In this document: in pieces, positions 36,920 to 48,088 of the stretch
Layout: every line of letters begins with the position of its first letter
How positions within the stretch are numbered: the stretch's first letter is position 1
Assembly (NCBI RefSeq): GCF_033568475.1
Contig: NC_133123.1
Span: 19,206,622 to 19,270,621, forward strand
Source: Henckelia pumila
Taxonomy: Eukaryota; Streptophyta; Magnoliopsida; Lamiales; Gesneriaceae
Length of the DNA: 64,000 nt
Reading direction: 5' to 3'
Made by a program: the position numbers and the translations under genes
The notes under the pieces: generated by a model
Told to the model about the DNA's origin: nothing
Databases searched by the model: none
What the model saw: only the letters and a program-made list of their open reading frames with translations

Positions 36920-39555
36920 AATTATCAAACTCAACCCAGTCAATTAAATGTGTAGTAGCTAGAGTAGGGATCATTCCCACGAGAAAAGTGAAATTATTTG
37001 TGTTCTTAAAAATACTGAAAATAAATAAAAGGGGGATTTTTAAATTTTTTGAAACTAACTAACTAAAATTAAAAGCAAATAAGATAAGTTCTATCAACTA
37101 GCATGCAAGATTAAAATTATAACGAGGTATTCAATTAAAAACAAGGCTTGGTATCGGCCGACTACGCCCTTGAAGTTATTCACTCGATCATCGATTCTCT
37201 AAAAATAATTAATCCCCATTGAATATTCATCACTGAAAATTTAATTTCTATATCACTTTAATCTTAGTTAATTAGACACAAGCGTTCTAAATTAACCCTT
37301 ACCAATAAATCAACCAAGATGCAAGCGATCAAGATTTAAATTCAAGATAACATTCAAACTAGTGAAATTGATGAATCTAGACAACACAAACACAAGTGGT
37401 TTCATTTAATCTAGTCAATCATTATTCTTACGATATAACAAATTCACAAGCAAAATTATTAATCATAGTTGCTTCACAAATTAGAGGGATCAAAAAATTA
37501 CGGATTTGATATCTAATTTAGATTTTGATTGTATGAGAGAATTATTAGGTGATCAATCCAGTAATCAAACACACAAGCATGACAATAAATTCCAAACAAC
37601 TCTTGATACTCAAATAAAAATCAAACAATGAAAATTAAAATCAAAATCTCACGATATAAATAAAACTTCAAGGATTCGTTTTCTTCTACCAAATATTAAA
37701 CTTAGCCACTAATATTCATGAATTCTTTAAATAATATTGAAAAAAGAAATTAATTCTAAGAAGAAAGATGAAACCTAGCCGCTAGATGCATTCTCCACTC
37801 TTCAGTCGTCCAAAAGATGATAAGATCTCCTCCCAATCAAGTTATATAAGATATTTAAAATATAGAGTCTGTAGTGACCCGCACCGTGACCACCTACTAA
37901 TCAGAACTTAAGCATGCATTTAATCAATAAAATAATCTTAATCAGATTAACTGCGGAATTAAAGTAAGTCAAATACCATTCTAGCAAATCCTAGTGATCA
38001 ACCATGCTATCCAGCCTTGGTCACCACCTAACCTCCCTGTCTCTGGAATAATTACCTGCAACTGCCCCATGGAATAGGGCATCCAGCCAAAAGAAAATTA
38101 ACCGAAAGTGAACCTAACATGCTCAATACGAGAGTATGATTATACACTATTATATGCGCATAAATGCAAATGAACTGGGTACCAAGACACTCAGGTCAAG
38201 AAACTAGCTCATAGACCAGGCCCATGGTATATAGCACGCTGCGCCGTTACCTCAGGAAGTGGCTCATATACCCAGTGGATAATGGTGACCTGATACTAGT
38301 ACATGTGCCCAACCATCACGGTGACCTGACACAAGACTTACATATCCAACCATCCACAAACTCGTAGGGTGAGCACCCTATTATAGGATACCTATAAGGT
38401 AAAGACTCAATATGTTCATGTATGCAACATACAGTCATGCCATGATGTATATAAAGGCATATAAAACATGCAATCACATAATCCATGCAAACACATAATA
38501 CATGCATTCTCAATCTGGATATCTCGAATAATACTTCCGTACCTTTCTAAGGCAGATCCTAGAAGTTCCCCCATCTAGGTCCAAACCTTCCATGCAACAC
38601 TACAACATAAATAACCATGCATTACCTAGCATTCCAAACATCATCTACTAGGCTCTAAAACCTTGATTAAACTATAGCCTACTCTTTATTTACTATAGGG
38701 AACCAAAGCCATACCTTCGTCCATCGTCAGCCCGCTGATGTTGCATGCCCCAGAGCCTGGGCATAGCCTAGCTACGACCCCTGGACGCCTTGCCAGAGCT
38801 CCGCCGCCTGGCTACTACTGCGGACACTGTCCGCTATATAAAAACTACTACCTACTCCAACTCTTAAAATAAGAGTACCCAAAAGCTCTTAAAATCGAGC
38901 TAACATGGGCCGAGAAGAGGTTTGATAGAATTTCAAATGTGAGCCCTCGGACCCTTATTTATAGACAATGTTAGGACGGTCCGATCACTACATGATATCC
39001 ACGTTTCATGCATGCAAGTTCGGACGGTCCGATCCCTCTTCGGATCGTCCGATCTCTTACGTCCGATACACCTGTAGAATTCTTTTTGACATATGTCCTG
39101 GGCGAGTTCGGACCATCCGATCCCAAGATCAGATCGTCCAATCTCAACATCCTCCAAAATTTGATCGTTCCCCCGAAGTCCCTTGGGTTCGGACCCTCCG
39201 AACCCAGTGTGGATCCTCCGATATGCCCGAGCCCAATAATCCCATTTAGCATTCCCGCGCATTCTGGACCCAAATCCTTGGTCCGATAGATCATATAAAA
39301 ATCTCTTAATCATGTTTTATTAAATTAAACATGTTTAGCAGCTTAATCTTGTAAAATGGAACTGGGCTACTACAGAGTCCTTCCTGACAAAGTTTCCTTT
39401 TAAAAACTATTTTTCCCAAATTTTCGTCCCGCTCGAGCGAAAGAAAACCGCGCTCGAGAAAGACATTATCTGCCCAATAACTCTTCTCACATACACAGCT
39501 AACGCAGATGCGCCTCATTCTTTCCTTCTTCATTGCGCAGATGCGCACTCTATGG
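36891..39555 (-). repeat. Left (3') LTR of the Athila-like element, interrupted and truncated
   Basis: The stretch matches the right LTR at 40581 onward, starting TGGTAACGC/TGGTAGTGC with TATCGCGCCCAAATTA just inside. It is interrupted by a solo LTR at 37870-39374. Similarity to the right LTR stops at about 39555 (TCTATGGC), where gag sequence begins, so the remaining U3 part has been lost. Confidence 0.8.
37870..39374 (-). mobile_element. Solo Tekay-like LTR with exact GAGTC duplication
   Basis: The 1505-bp LTR begins TGTAGTGACC and ends GGGCTACTACA, the same termini as the intact Tekay LTRs at 48089 and 54040. GAGTC lies on both sides (37865-37869 and 39375-39379). The partner Athila-like LTR at about 41552 has the empty site. 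A minus-strand TATA box (CTATAAATAA, 38954-38963) and six or seven TCGGA...TCCGA pairs (38970-39230) are present. It is clearly diverged from the intact family outside these features. Confidence 0.93.
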
Positions 39556-40365
39556 CACATATCAGTTGGATGCCCCATTGCAGCGCAAATTCCACACCTT
39601 CACATTTTGTCCGTTTCCTACATCCATTTGACGTACAAGAGACGTCAGATCAATCATTTGTTGTTCAAGGGAAGAGACATTTACCTCATTGTTCCTTTTT
39701 GGGTGTTGGATCACTTCTGCTGGTGCCAAACTGCTGAGAATTTGCTGTCATGTTCTCGATTAAGTTCCTCGCCTCTTGCGGTGTTTTGTCTACAAGAACT
39801 CCCCCACTTGCCGCATCGACCATGCTCCTATCATGAGGTAACAAACCTTCATAATAATACTGAATCAAGAGATTTTCACTTATTTGATGTTGCGGGCAAC
39901 TAGCGCAAAGCTTCTTGAACCGCTCCCAATGTTTATGAAGTGACTCTCCCATATGTTGCTTGATGCCATAAATCTTCTTTATGATATTCGCTGCTCTCAA
40001 AGCTGGAAAATACTTCACTAAGAATATCATCTTCATCTCTGTCCAAGTTGTGATGGATCCAAGAGGTAGGTAGTATAGTCAATCCTTTGCAGCATTCTTC
40101 AGAGAAAAAATAAAGGCTCTCAGCTGAATTTGTTCCTCTGTCGCTCCATGGGGTTTCATGTCTGTGCAGACCACATGAAATTCTATCAGATGTTTATGGG
40201 GATCCTCACCTGTAAGACCATGGAAAGAAGGTAAAAGATGTATTAGCCCATATTTCAGTTTGAAAGTAGAATTAGCTTCTAAGTAGGAAAAGTAATGCAT
40301 AAAGGTTGTTGATTCAGATTAGGGGTGCCAAGCTATCTCAAACTCAAATTCGCATTTGCAGCCAT
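39551..40365 (-). pseudogene. Athila-like gypsy gag, broken
   Basis: On the minus strand the frame reads YGLIHLLPSFHGLTGEDPHKH, EFHVVCTDMKPHG, then (after TGA at 40079-40081 where Trp is expected) LYYLPLGSITTW, HWERFKKLCASCPQHQISE and AASGGVLVDKTPQEARNLIE. These are the capsid motifs of Athila-type gag. After a frameshift near 39690 a zinc knuckle CGICAAMGHPTDMC follows at 39560-39600. Directly after it the sequence becomes LTR, so protease and pol are absent. The N-terminus is also interrupted (stop near 40335). Confidence 0.82.
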
Positions 40366-40560
40366 CTCTTCTCTAGGCTCTTCGAATCTCCTTCGAGCTT
40401 CCCTTTTTCTTCTATGGAATGTTCTCTCTATCTCCGGATTGTAGGAAAATTCTTCTTCTTCTTCCGAAGATTCACCTGCACGCATGAACAAACCAGAGAA
40501 GCACTAGGGGAAAAGAATATAAATAAAATAAAAAAAAAACAAATAAATTAAACGCCCTCC

Positions 40561-40577
40561 CCCGCAACGACGCCAAA
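40561..40577 (-). other. PBS of the Athila-like element (tRNA-Asp type)
   Basis: The minus strand reads TTTGGCGTCGTTGCGGG beside the right LTR. It resembles the tRNA-Asp PBS (TGGCGCCGTTGCCGGGG) of Athila and related elements, with a few changes. Confidence 0.75.
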
Positions 40578-40580
40578 ATT

Positions 40581-42100
40581 TGGTAGTGCTTATTCGTATC
40601 GCGCCCAAATTACCCAACTCAACTCAGTCAATTAAATGTGTAGTAGCGAGAGTAGGAATCGTTCCCACGAGAAAAGTGAAAATATTTGTGTTCTTAAAAA
40701 TACTGAAAATAAATTAAAGGGAGATTTTTAAATTTTTTGAAATTAACTAACTAAATTAAAAGAAAATAAGATAAATTCTATCAACTAGCATGCAAGATTA
40801 AAATTATAACGAGGTAATCAATTAAAAACAAGCATTGGTATCGGTCGACTATGCCCTTGAAGTTATTCACTTGATCATCGGTTCTCTAAAAACAATTAAT
40901 CCCCATTGAATAATAATCATTTAAAATTTAATTTCTATCTCACCTTAATTTTAGTTAATTGGACACAAGCGTTCTAAATTAACCCTTACCAATAAATCAA
41001 TCAAGATGCAAGCGATCAAGATTTAAATTCAAGGTAGCATTCAAACTAGTGAAATTGATGAATTTAGACAACACAAACACAAGCGGTTGTATTTAATCTA
41101 GTCAATCGTTATTCCTACGATTTAACAAATTCTAAAGCGGAAATTATTAATTATATTTGCTTCATAAATTAAAAGGATCAAACAATTACGGATTTGATAT
41201 TTAATTTAGATTTAGATTGTATGAGAGAATTATTAGGTGATCAATCCAATAATCAAACACACAAGCATGACAATCAATTCCAAACAACTCTTGATACTCA
41301 AATAAAAATCAAACAATGAAAATCAAAATAAAAAACTCACGATATAAATAAAACTTTAAGGATTCGTCTTCCTCTACCAAGTATTAAAACTTAGCCACTA
41401 ATATTCATGAATTATCTAAAAAATATTGAAGAAAGAAATTAATTCTAAGAAGAAAGATGAAAACCTAGCCGCCAGATGTATTATCCACTCTTCAGCCGTC
41501 CAAAAGATGATAAGATCTCCTCCAAATAGATTTATATAAGATATTTAAAATATAGAGTCCTTTCTGACAAAGTTTCCTTTTAAAAATTATTTTTCCCAGA
41601 TTTCCAATTTTCGTCTCGCTCGAGCGGAAGAAAACCACGCTCGAGCGAGACATTCTCTTCCCAATAACTCTTCTCGCATACACAGCTAGCGCAGATGCGC
41701 CTCATTATTTCCTTCTTCATTGAGCAGATGCACACTCTATGGCGCAGATGCGCTGCCTTTTTTTCTCCATCTGCGCCAATCTTCACGTAGAGGCACTAAT
41801 CACCAATTTCTTTCCTCATTCCTTTCTGCGCAGAAGCGCATCATCATGGCGCAGATGCACTGATGAACCAGCGCAGATGCGCCCTGCGATCCCTTTTCTT
41901 TCTTTATTGTTCTCTCTCGAATGGACAAAAGTCGGGATCGAGCGAGAAGTTCTCTGTCTGTTCCTTTTATTTGAGCTCACTCGAGCGGCAAAATTATGCG
42001 CTCGAGCGAGAAACTTTCTGTCTGAGTTCTTAAGTTCTTCCTTTTTCGGCTCTTTTCTTCCACCCTTTGCTATGTTTATTCTCTTTTCCTACATCAAATC
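40581..42100 (-). repeat. Right (5') LTR of the Athila-like element
   Basis: It begins TGGTAGTGC and aligns to the left copy through about 41740. Beyond that lies U3 sequence absent from the left copy, with repeated GCGCAGATGCGC-like palindromes (41690-41880) and CGCTCGAGCG-like palindromes (41618-42012). The outer end is approximate. 42100-42217 is unassigned. Confidence 0.7.
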
Positions 42101-42217
42101 ACAAACAATGATTAGGGACTATAAAATGAATTTAATCAATGAAAATTCTTCTAATCATACAAATTAACTTAGATAAATATAGGAAAATATCACCATATCA
42201 CCCCATGTTCACAAATC

Positions 42218-42598
42218 ATCTTGGTGTGAAGACGTGGGCCTCGTCCTTGCATCGTGGTTACCATCGAGAATCCTGAAATGGTCACCAACCTTTGTATCTT
42301 TTAAATACCCCTAGTAAAGGTAAAATCAGAGAGTTTAGTTCATTGTCACATGAACTTTTTATACTCATTTTCTTGAGCATTATTTTTCATTTTTTGTGAG
42401 CATTTCACTAACTTGAGCTTCGAAGTGGCTACGTCGAAAATCTTTCTGGTGCTCCACTAATCTTTTTCTCGTTTGAGTGTGTGCAGACCATCCAACCTGG
42501 GTTCACCATAATGCGTCAAGAGTACTCAGGGAAATGACACATTGTACCCAAGAATTACATTACCCACTCAGCTCACCCAATTTTCCCGAGAAGCATCA
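42218..42598 (+). repeat. 5' LTR of a Tat/Retand-like gypsy
   Basis: The stretch shares with 58376-58648 the blocks GCATCGTGG, GGTCACC, GAGTTTAGTTCA/GAGTTCAGTTCA, CACTAACTTGAGC and TCTCGTTTGAGTGTGTG. It ends CATCA before a degenerate PBS. The start is approximate. Confidence 0.7.
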
Positions 42599-42617
42599 TT
42601 GGTGCCCTTTGTTGGAA
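42599..42617 (+). other. Degenerate PBS of the Tat-like element
   Basis: TTGGTGCCCTTTGTTGGAA resembles the TTGGCGCCGTCTGTGGGAA consensus seen next to many plant gypsy LTRs. Several bases have changed. Confidence 0.65.
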
Positions 42618-42637
42618 ATAAGATCTATAGACATAGA

Positions 42638-43730
42638 TATGGTTTCTAATCGCAAAGCAGTCCAAGGTAATCCCTCCAAAAAAATCTTCGGACGCCAGAG
42701 TCCATCAGGAGAATCCACCCCTATCGGGCCCCAGCAAACTATCACTGTCACTCCATAATAGTTGGCATAGTGGATTGAAGCAACTATCCACAAGGCAATG
42801 ACAAATAGGTTACCTCCCAATAAAAACCAATGAACAGAGGAATAGTAACATCAAGACAAATCCCAGTCTCGGGAAACGTCTAAGAAGGACGAAGAAAATT
42901 CTCAGGTAGGTTCAAAAGCTCTTACCATGTTTGAAAAGTTGAAAGAGCTAAAGAGGAAAGTGAAAAAAATTGGAGGGGCAACCCGGGTCTTCCTAGACTC
43001 CCTGAGCACGGGGAATGAATGCCATTTTCACCCCAAATAGTGAATGAACCATTAACAACTCATTACAAGTCTTTTGAGATCCAGGATGATGGTGGAAATA
43101 CTGATACGGAGGAGCACCTGGTTGTTTCCAAAAATATTTCCATGTTTCATTGTTATGAGGACATGATTAAGTGCAAGGCTTTTTTCACCACCTTGGTGGA
43201 CTCAGCCCAGCTCGGGTTTGAAAAGCTTTAATCTCAGAGCATCCATTCTTACGAAAACTTTAGAAGCATATTTTTGCACCATTTTATTAACAGCCAGAAT
43301 TAAAAGAATACTGCCTTCAGTCTGTTTGAAGTGAAGCAGACAAGGAACAAATCATTATGAGCATACATTCACTGTTTCAACAAATCACCCTTGGAAGTTC
43401 CCACCTGTGCTCTTGAGACCAAGACTACAACTTTCACTTAGAGGTTTTGAGAGGGGGATTTCTTTCGCTCTCTGGTGGATAAAATACCCCAGGATTTCAA
43501 TAATCTACTATCTCAACTGGAAAATTATATCAATATGGAAAAATCCCAAAGAAAAAAGTGGAAGGAAGAGGAGATCAGGTGGGAACAATAGCGGACCGAA
43601 GACAAGGGAAAAATCATTGGACATTCCTAGCACACACCTTTGAAAGTCTCAAGAGATCGGACCGTGCATCTGTGTGATGAGGACAGGCTGTTCCGAGGCC
43701 TTTCGGATCCTTTGCAACATGGAAATTTTT
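42638..43730 (+). pseudogene. Tat/Retand-like gypsy gag, decayed
   Basis: The start MVSNRKAVQGNPSKK follows the PBS by about 40 bases. The capsid region reads PFSPQIVNEPLTTHYKSFE, MFHCYEDMIKCKAFFTTLV, then (through stops and shifts) SIHSYENFRSIFLHHFI and LFEVKQTRN, and later DFFRSLVDKIPQDF. These are gypsy gag motifs of the Tat branch. Several stops lie between 43230 and 43630. No pol follows before copia 3 interrupts at 44229. Confidence 0.75.
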
Positions 43731-43810
43731 CTCCTACCATCAGGAGTGTGGTCCACTGAGTCCGGGGACCCCGAGTATAGAGGGTGAGAGCCCTGACCCA
43801 TCTCTTCTTT

Positions 43811-44095
43811 TCAAGGTTGAGTGGGATGGACCCTAACCATCATGTCCTTGACAGCCTTGTCGGTAGCAGCCCTCTGCTTGGCCTCCCGAGTCTCAGCAAC
43901 ATGTCTCTCTTTGGCCTCCTGGGCCTTAGCTGCTATCCTGGCCTCCTCGGCCGCTCTCTTGGCCCAGGATATTCTTCTTAACAGTGGCTTGATGGGCTGT
44001 TGTATTTTTTTTCTTTGATTTATTTTTTTTCCACACGCTTCTGGGAAAAAAATTGTTTCATCTAGGGTTGTATACAAGATAAAAAAGGAGAACAT
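43811..44095 (-). other. Antisense open frame in the Tat-like element, uncertain
   Basis: A 94-codon minus-strand frame encodes an Ala/Glu/Lys-rich, probably coiled-coil stretch (RAAEEARIAAKAQEAKERHV). No known domain is recognised. Additional open frames, some antisense, are known in Tat-lineage gypsy elements, so this may be a leftover of one. It may also be chance. The rest of 43731-44228 shows nothing else. Confidence 0.35.
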
Positions 44096-44228
44096 GCATC
44101 ATAAATTAACAGTGTATAAATAAAAAAAAGAGTAAAACAGTAAAGAGGAAACATACCAGGTTGAGCACCCGACGTCATGAGCCCGTCAATCACCATATCC
44201 ACAGGATCCTCAGTCCGGGTGCCCAACC

Positions 44229-45037
44229 TATTGGAAAATTATTGGATTCTTGGAATGAATGGGCTTTTCCATTGTGTATGGAAATTGGGCTTGTAAAGTT
44301 AAATGGGTGGATGGTTAAGTGGGAATATTGATGTTGTCCCACATTGGAAAAATAAGTTGGAATGGGAGAGTTTATATTGTGTTACACTTTGAGAATGTGT
44401 AAGAATAATTGGTCAAGAGGCTCTTTCATGCGCGCGCCCCCGTGCACGCCTGCGCTGGGGGGTGCAAATCTTGGGTCCGATTTGAACTGAAAATGGCTTG
44501 ACTTGTGTGCAAGCGTACGAGCGCGACCCGGGTGTGTTGAATGTCGGACTGATCAAGGCAAAAGTTTCTTTCCAGTGTTGGCTCCGTTTTGCTCCTACAC
44601 GGATTTCTTTGCATGCGCCTTCTTCTTCCTCCCTCAAACACTAAGCTCATACTGCCTCTGCATGCTGCTCCTCAACTTCGAACTTCCTCACGATAACGTT
44701 CAGCTACAACTTCAGTTTGCTGCTGTGGTGCTCTCGTGCTAGGTGCCACATCGTACTACCCGTTGTATCCTGGGAAACAAACGTCCGGTGTCATACTCCG
44801 AGCACAATCGGGAGTGGACGAATTTGTTTTAAGAAAACTGTACGTCGTACAGGCCTCGGGTTTCCTTCTAATCGTTGCTTCTTGCCTTCGTTGCATTTTT
44901 CTTTCCATACTGTCTCGGCTCTTGCGTGTCGTTCATCTTTTCTCTCGGCTTCTACAGATTATTCTTGCTTTGGTTTTATTAGCTCCTGGATCTTGTATTA
45001 TTGGTGGCTTTGGTTCATCAATAAGTTTGAAATAACA
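44229..45037 (+). repeat. Left (5') LTR of copia 3
   Basis: The stretch matches the right LTR from TTGGAAAATTA onward. Its second base is A instead of the canonical G (TATTGG versus TGTTGG). It contains ~150 bases at 44600-44755 that the right LTR lacks. The end at AATAACA (45037) is inferred from similarity of the next bases to the copia 2 leader. Confidence 0.75.
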
Positions 45038-45084
45038 ATCTTAAAACAAATCGTGTTTACCTTCGTCGCTCGATTACGCCCGTT

Positions 45085-46556
45085 ATGGATGCTTATTCCA
45101 CTCACTCAAATGTTCCAAAGCAGCTGCTCCTACTGCTACAATGACTCTAAGCGATGCTGACAGGCCGGAGAAATTCGAAGGCTTGAATTTCAAAAGGTTG
45201 CAACAAAAGATGTTGTTCTACCTAACGAATTTGAATCTAGCAAAGTTCCTCTCTGAGGATGCTCCCAAATCTGTTGAGGGAGATGTGCAGACTACTAGTG
45301 CTGTTGATGCATGGCACAATTCAGATTTCTTGTGTAGAAATTATATAATGAATGGTTTGGCTGATTCACTGTACAATGTGTATAGTGAGAAAAAGACGGC
45401 CCGAGAGTTATGGGAGTCTTTGGATCGGAAATATAAAATCGAAGATGCCGGAGCTAAAAAGTTTATTGTTGGTAGATTCTTGGACTATAAGATGATTGAC
45501 TCTAAATCTGTGATCAGTCAAGTTCAAGAACTACAAGTGCTCTTGCATGAGATACACACGGAGGGAATGGTGCTTAGTGAAACTTTCCAAGTGGCAGCTA
45601 TTATTGAGAAGTTGCCTCCGGCTTGGAATGATTTCAAGAATTATCTGAAGCACAAACGAAATGAGATGAATGTTGAAGAACTTATTGTTCGACTTCGTAT
45701 CGAGGAAGACAACAAGAGTTCTGAAAAACAATTGTATTCTCCAAGTGCCGCTAAGGCTAATATTGTTGAGCAGAAGAAAAGCTCAAAGGCAAAGAAATTT
45801 GCTGCTGGAGGCTCCAAGTTGGGTCCAAAGAAAGACACGTTCAAAAAGAAATTTCTTGGTAAGTGCTATAATTGCGGCGGTCCGGGCCACAAGTCTTCTG
45901 AATGCAAGAAACCGAAAAGAAACCGTGAGGCAAATCTCATGGAGGACATATCTAAAGAGGTTTCAAACATGGACCTCTGTGCTGTCATTTCTAAAGGGAA
46001 TATGGTTGGATCAAATCCAAGAGAATGGTGGATTGACACTGGTGCCACCCATCATGTTTGCTACGACAAAGAAATGTTTGCAACTCTAGCTGAATCCGAG
46101 AATGGTGATAAGCTGTTTATGGGGAATTCTGCTACCTCTGATATCAAGGGACAAGGAAAAGTGATCTTGAAAATGACTTATGGGAACGAATTGACTCTCA
46201 ACAATGTGTTGTACGTGCCGGAGGTTCGAAAGAATCTGGTTTCCGGATCGCTTTTAAGCAAGCATGGTTTTCGCATTGTCTTCCAGTCCGATAAGGTTGT
46301 TTTGTCTAAGAATGGAATGTTTGTTGGCAAAGGTTATGTAAGCAATGGTTTGTTCAAGCTTAATGTAATGGCTATTAAGCCCGTTATTAATAAAATGAAA
46401 TCTTCTGCTTACTTGCTTGAGTCTTCCAATTTGTGGCATGGTAGACTAGGACATGTTAATTATGATACGATTCGTAGATTAATTAACTTAAAGAGAATTC
46501 CAACATTCCAACTAAGACACAACAAAAATGTGAAACGTGTGTTGAGGAAAAACTAA
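45085..46556 (+). pseudogene. Copia 3 gag, protease and integrase N-terminus
   Basis: The probable start is ATG 45085 ([12 protein letters not shown]), with a one-base loss near 45120 before [14 protein letters not shown]. The long frame from 45141 gives gag ([37 protein letters not shown]), knuckle [14 protein letters not shown] (near 45868-45909), protease [10 protein letters not shown] and integrase WHGRLGH. A frameshift just before 46556 breaks the zinc finger (CETC region). Family and domain order match copia 2. Confidence 0.9.
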
Positions 46557-48088
46557 CAAGATCATCTTTCAAATCCATTGAAAGAAATAATGGACCCCTT
46601 GATTTAATTCACACTGATATATGTGATTTAAAAGGAGTGCAAAAACGTGGCGAAAATAAATACTTCATTACTTTTGTTGATGATAGCACAAAATATTGTT
46701 ATGTGTATCTTCTTAAAAGTAAAGATGAAGCTATTGAAAAATTTGTCAACTATAAAAGTGAAGTTGAAAACCAACTTGACAAAAAAATTAAGGTGCTAAG
46801 AAGTGATCGTGAAGGTGAGTATGAATCACCATTTGCTGATTTTTGTGCTCAACATGGTATTAGACACGAAAGAACTGCACCTTACTCTCCACAGCAAAAT
46901 GGGGTTGCAGAGAGAAAAAATCGCACTTTGAAAGAAATGATGAATGCACTATTATTAAGTTCTGGTTTATCACAGAACATGTGGGGAGAAGCTGTTCTAA
47001 CAGCTAATTAGCTTTTAAATAAGGTACCCCGAAAGAAGCAAGATAAAATTCCATATGAATTATGGAAAGGAAAAACACCTTCCTATCAATATTTGCGAGT
47101 GTGGGGGTGTCTTGCTAAAGTAGTTTTACCTACTCCGAAAAAGGTCAAGATTGGACCTAAAACTGTTGATTGCATTTTCATTGGATATGCACACAACAGT
47201 AGCGCTTATCGATTTATTGTATATGAATCTCAAATTTCTGACATTCATAATAATACAATAATGGAATCAAGAAATGCATCATTTTATGAAAATGTGTTTC
47301 CTTGCAAATCTAAAGAAGAACCATGTTCTTCCAAAAGATCTCATGAGCTTATGGAAGTTAACCATGAGGTTGAACCTAGATGTAGCAAGAGAGCTAGAAT
47401 TGAGAAATTATTTGGTCCTGATTTCATCACTTTCATGATGGAAAGTAAACCTCAAAGCTTCAATGAAGCTGTGAATTCATCTGAATGACCTCAATGGAAA
47501 GAGGCTATAAATTCTGAAATAGAATCTATTTTGCAAAATCATACGTGGGAACTAGTGGACCTTCCTCCAGGAAGTAAACCTCTAGGTTCAAAATGGATTT
47601 TCAAAAGGAAGATGAAATCAGATGGAACAATAGATAAGTATAAAGCCATATTGGTAATCAAGGGTTACCGTCAACGTGAAGGGCTTGATTACTTTGACAC
47701 TTATTCTCCAGTAACGAGAATAACTTCAATCCGGGTGATTCTTGCAATTTCCGCTTTGCGAAATCTTAAAGTACACCAAATGGATGTAAAGACTGCTTTT
47801 CTAAATGGAGATTTAGAAGAAGAAATTTACATGGAACAACCTGAGGGATTTTCTGCACGTGGGCAAGAAAATAAGGTTTGTAAATTGGTGAAGTCTTTTA
47901 TATGGATTAAAGCAAGCACCAAAACAATGGCACAAAAAATTTGATAAAGTCATGCTAGAAAGTAGATTTAAAATCAATGAATGTGACAAATGTGTATACG
48001 TTAAGGACAATGGAAATGGATATGTCATTTTATGTCTTTACGTAGATGACATGCTTATCATCGGGAGTAATGATAAGCTTATTCAATC
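46557..48088 (+). pseudogene. Copia 3 integrase core and RT N-terminal half
   Basis: The frame carries IHTDICDLKG, VLRSDREGEY and VAERKNRTL (D, D, E present). It has TAG at 47009-47011 and TGA at 47486-47488. RT reads KWIFKRKMKSDG and [12 protein letters not shown] frameshift near 47890 precedes YGLKQAP-like sequence. The catalytic YVDDMLIIGS is read at about 48043-48072. Just after it, at the LIQS codons, the Tekay element is inserted. Confidence 0.9.

Noticed and set aside
38933-39313. Several frames on both strands in the solo LTR
   Set aside because: They arise from the TCGGA...TCCGA array, which avoids stops by composition; no domain is seen.
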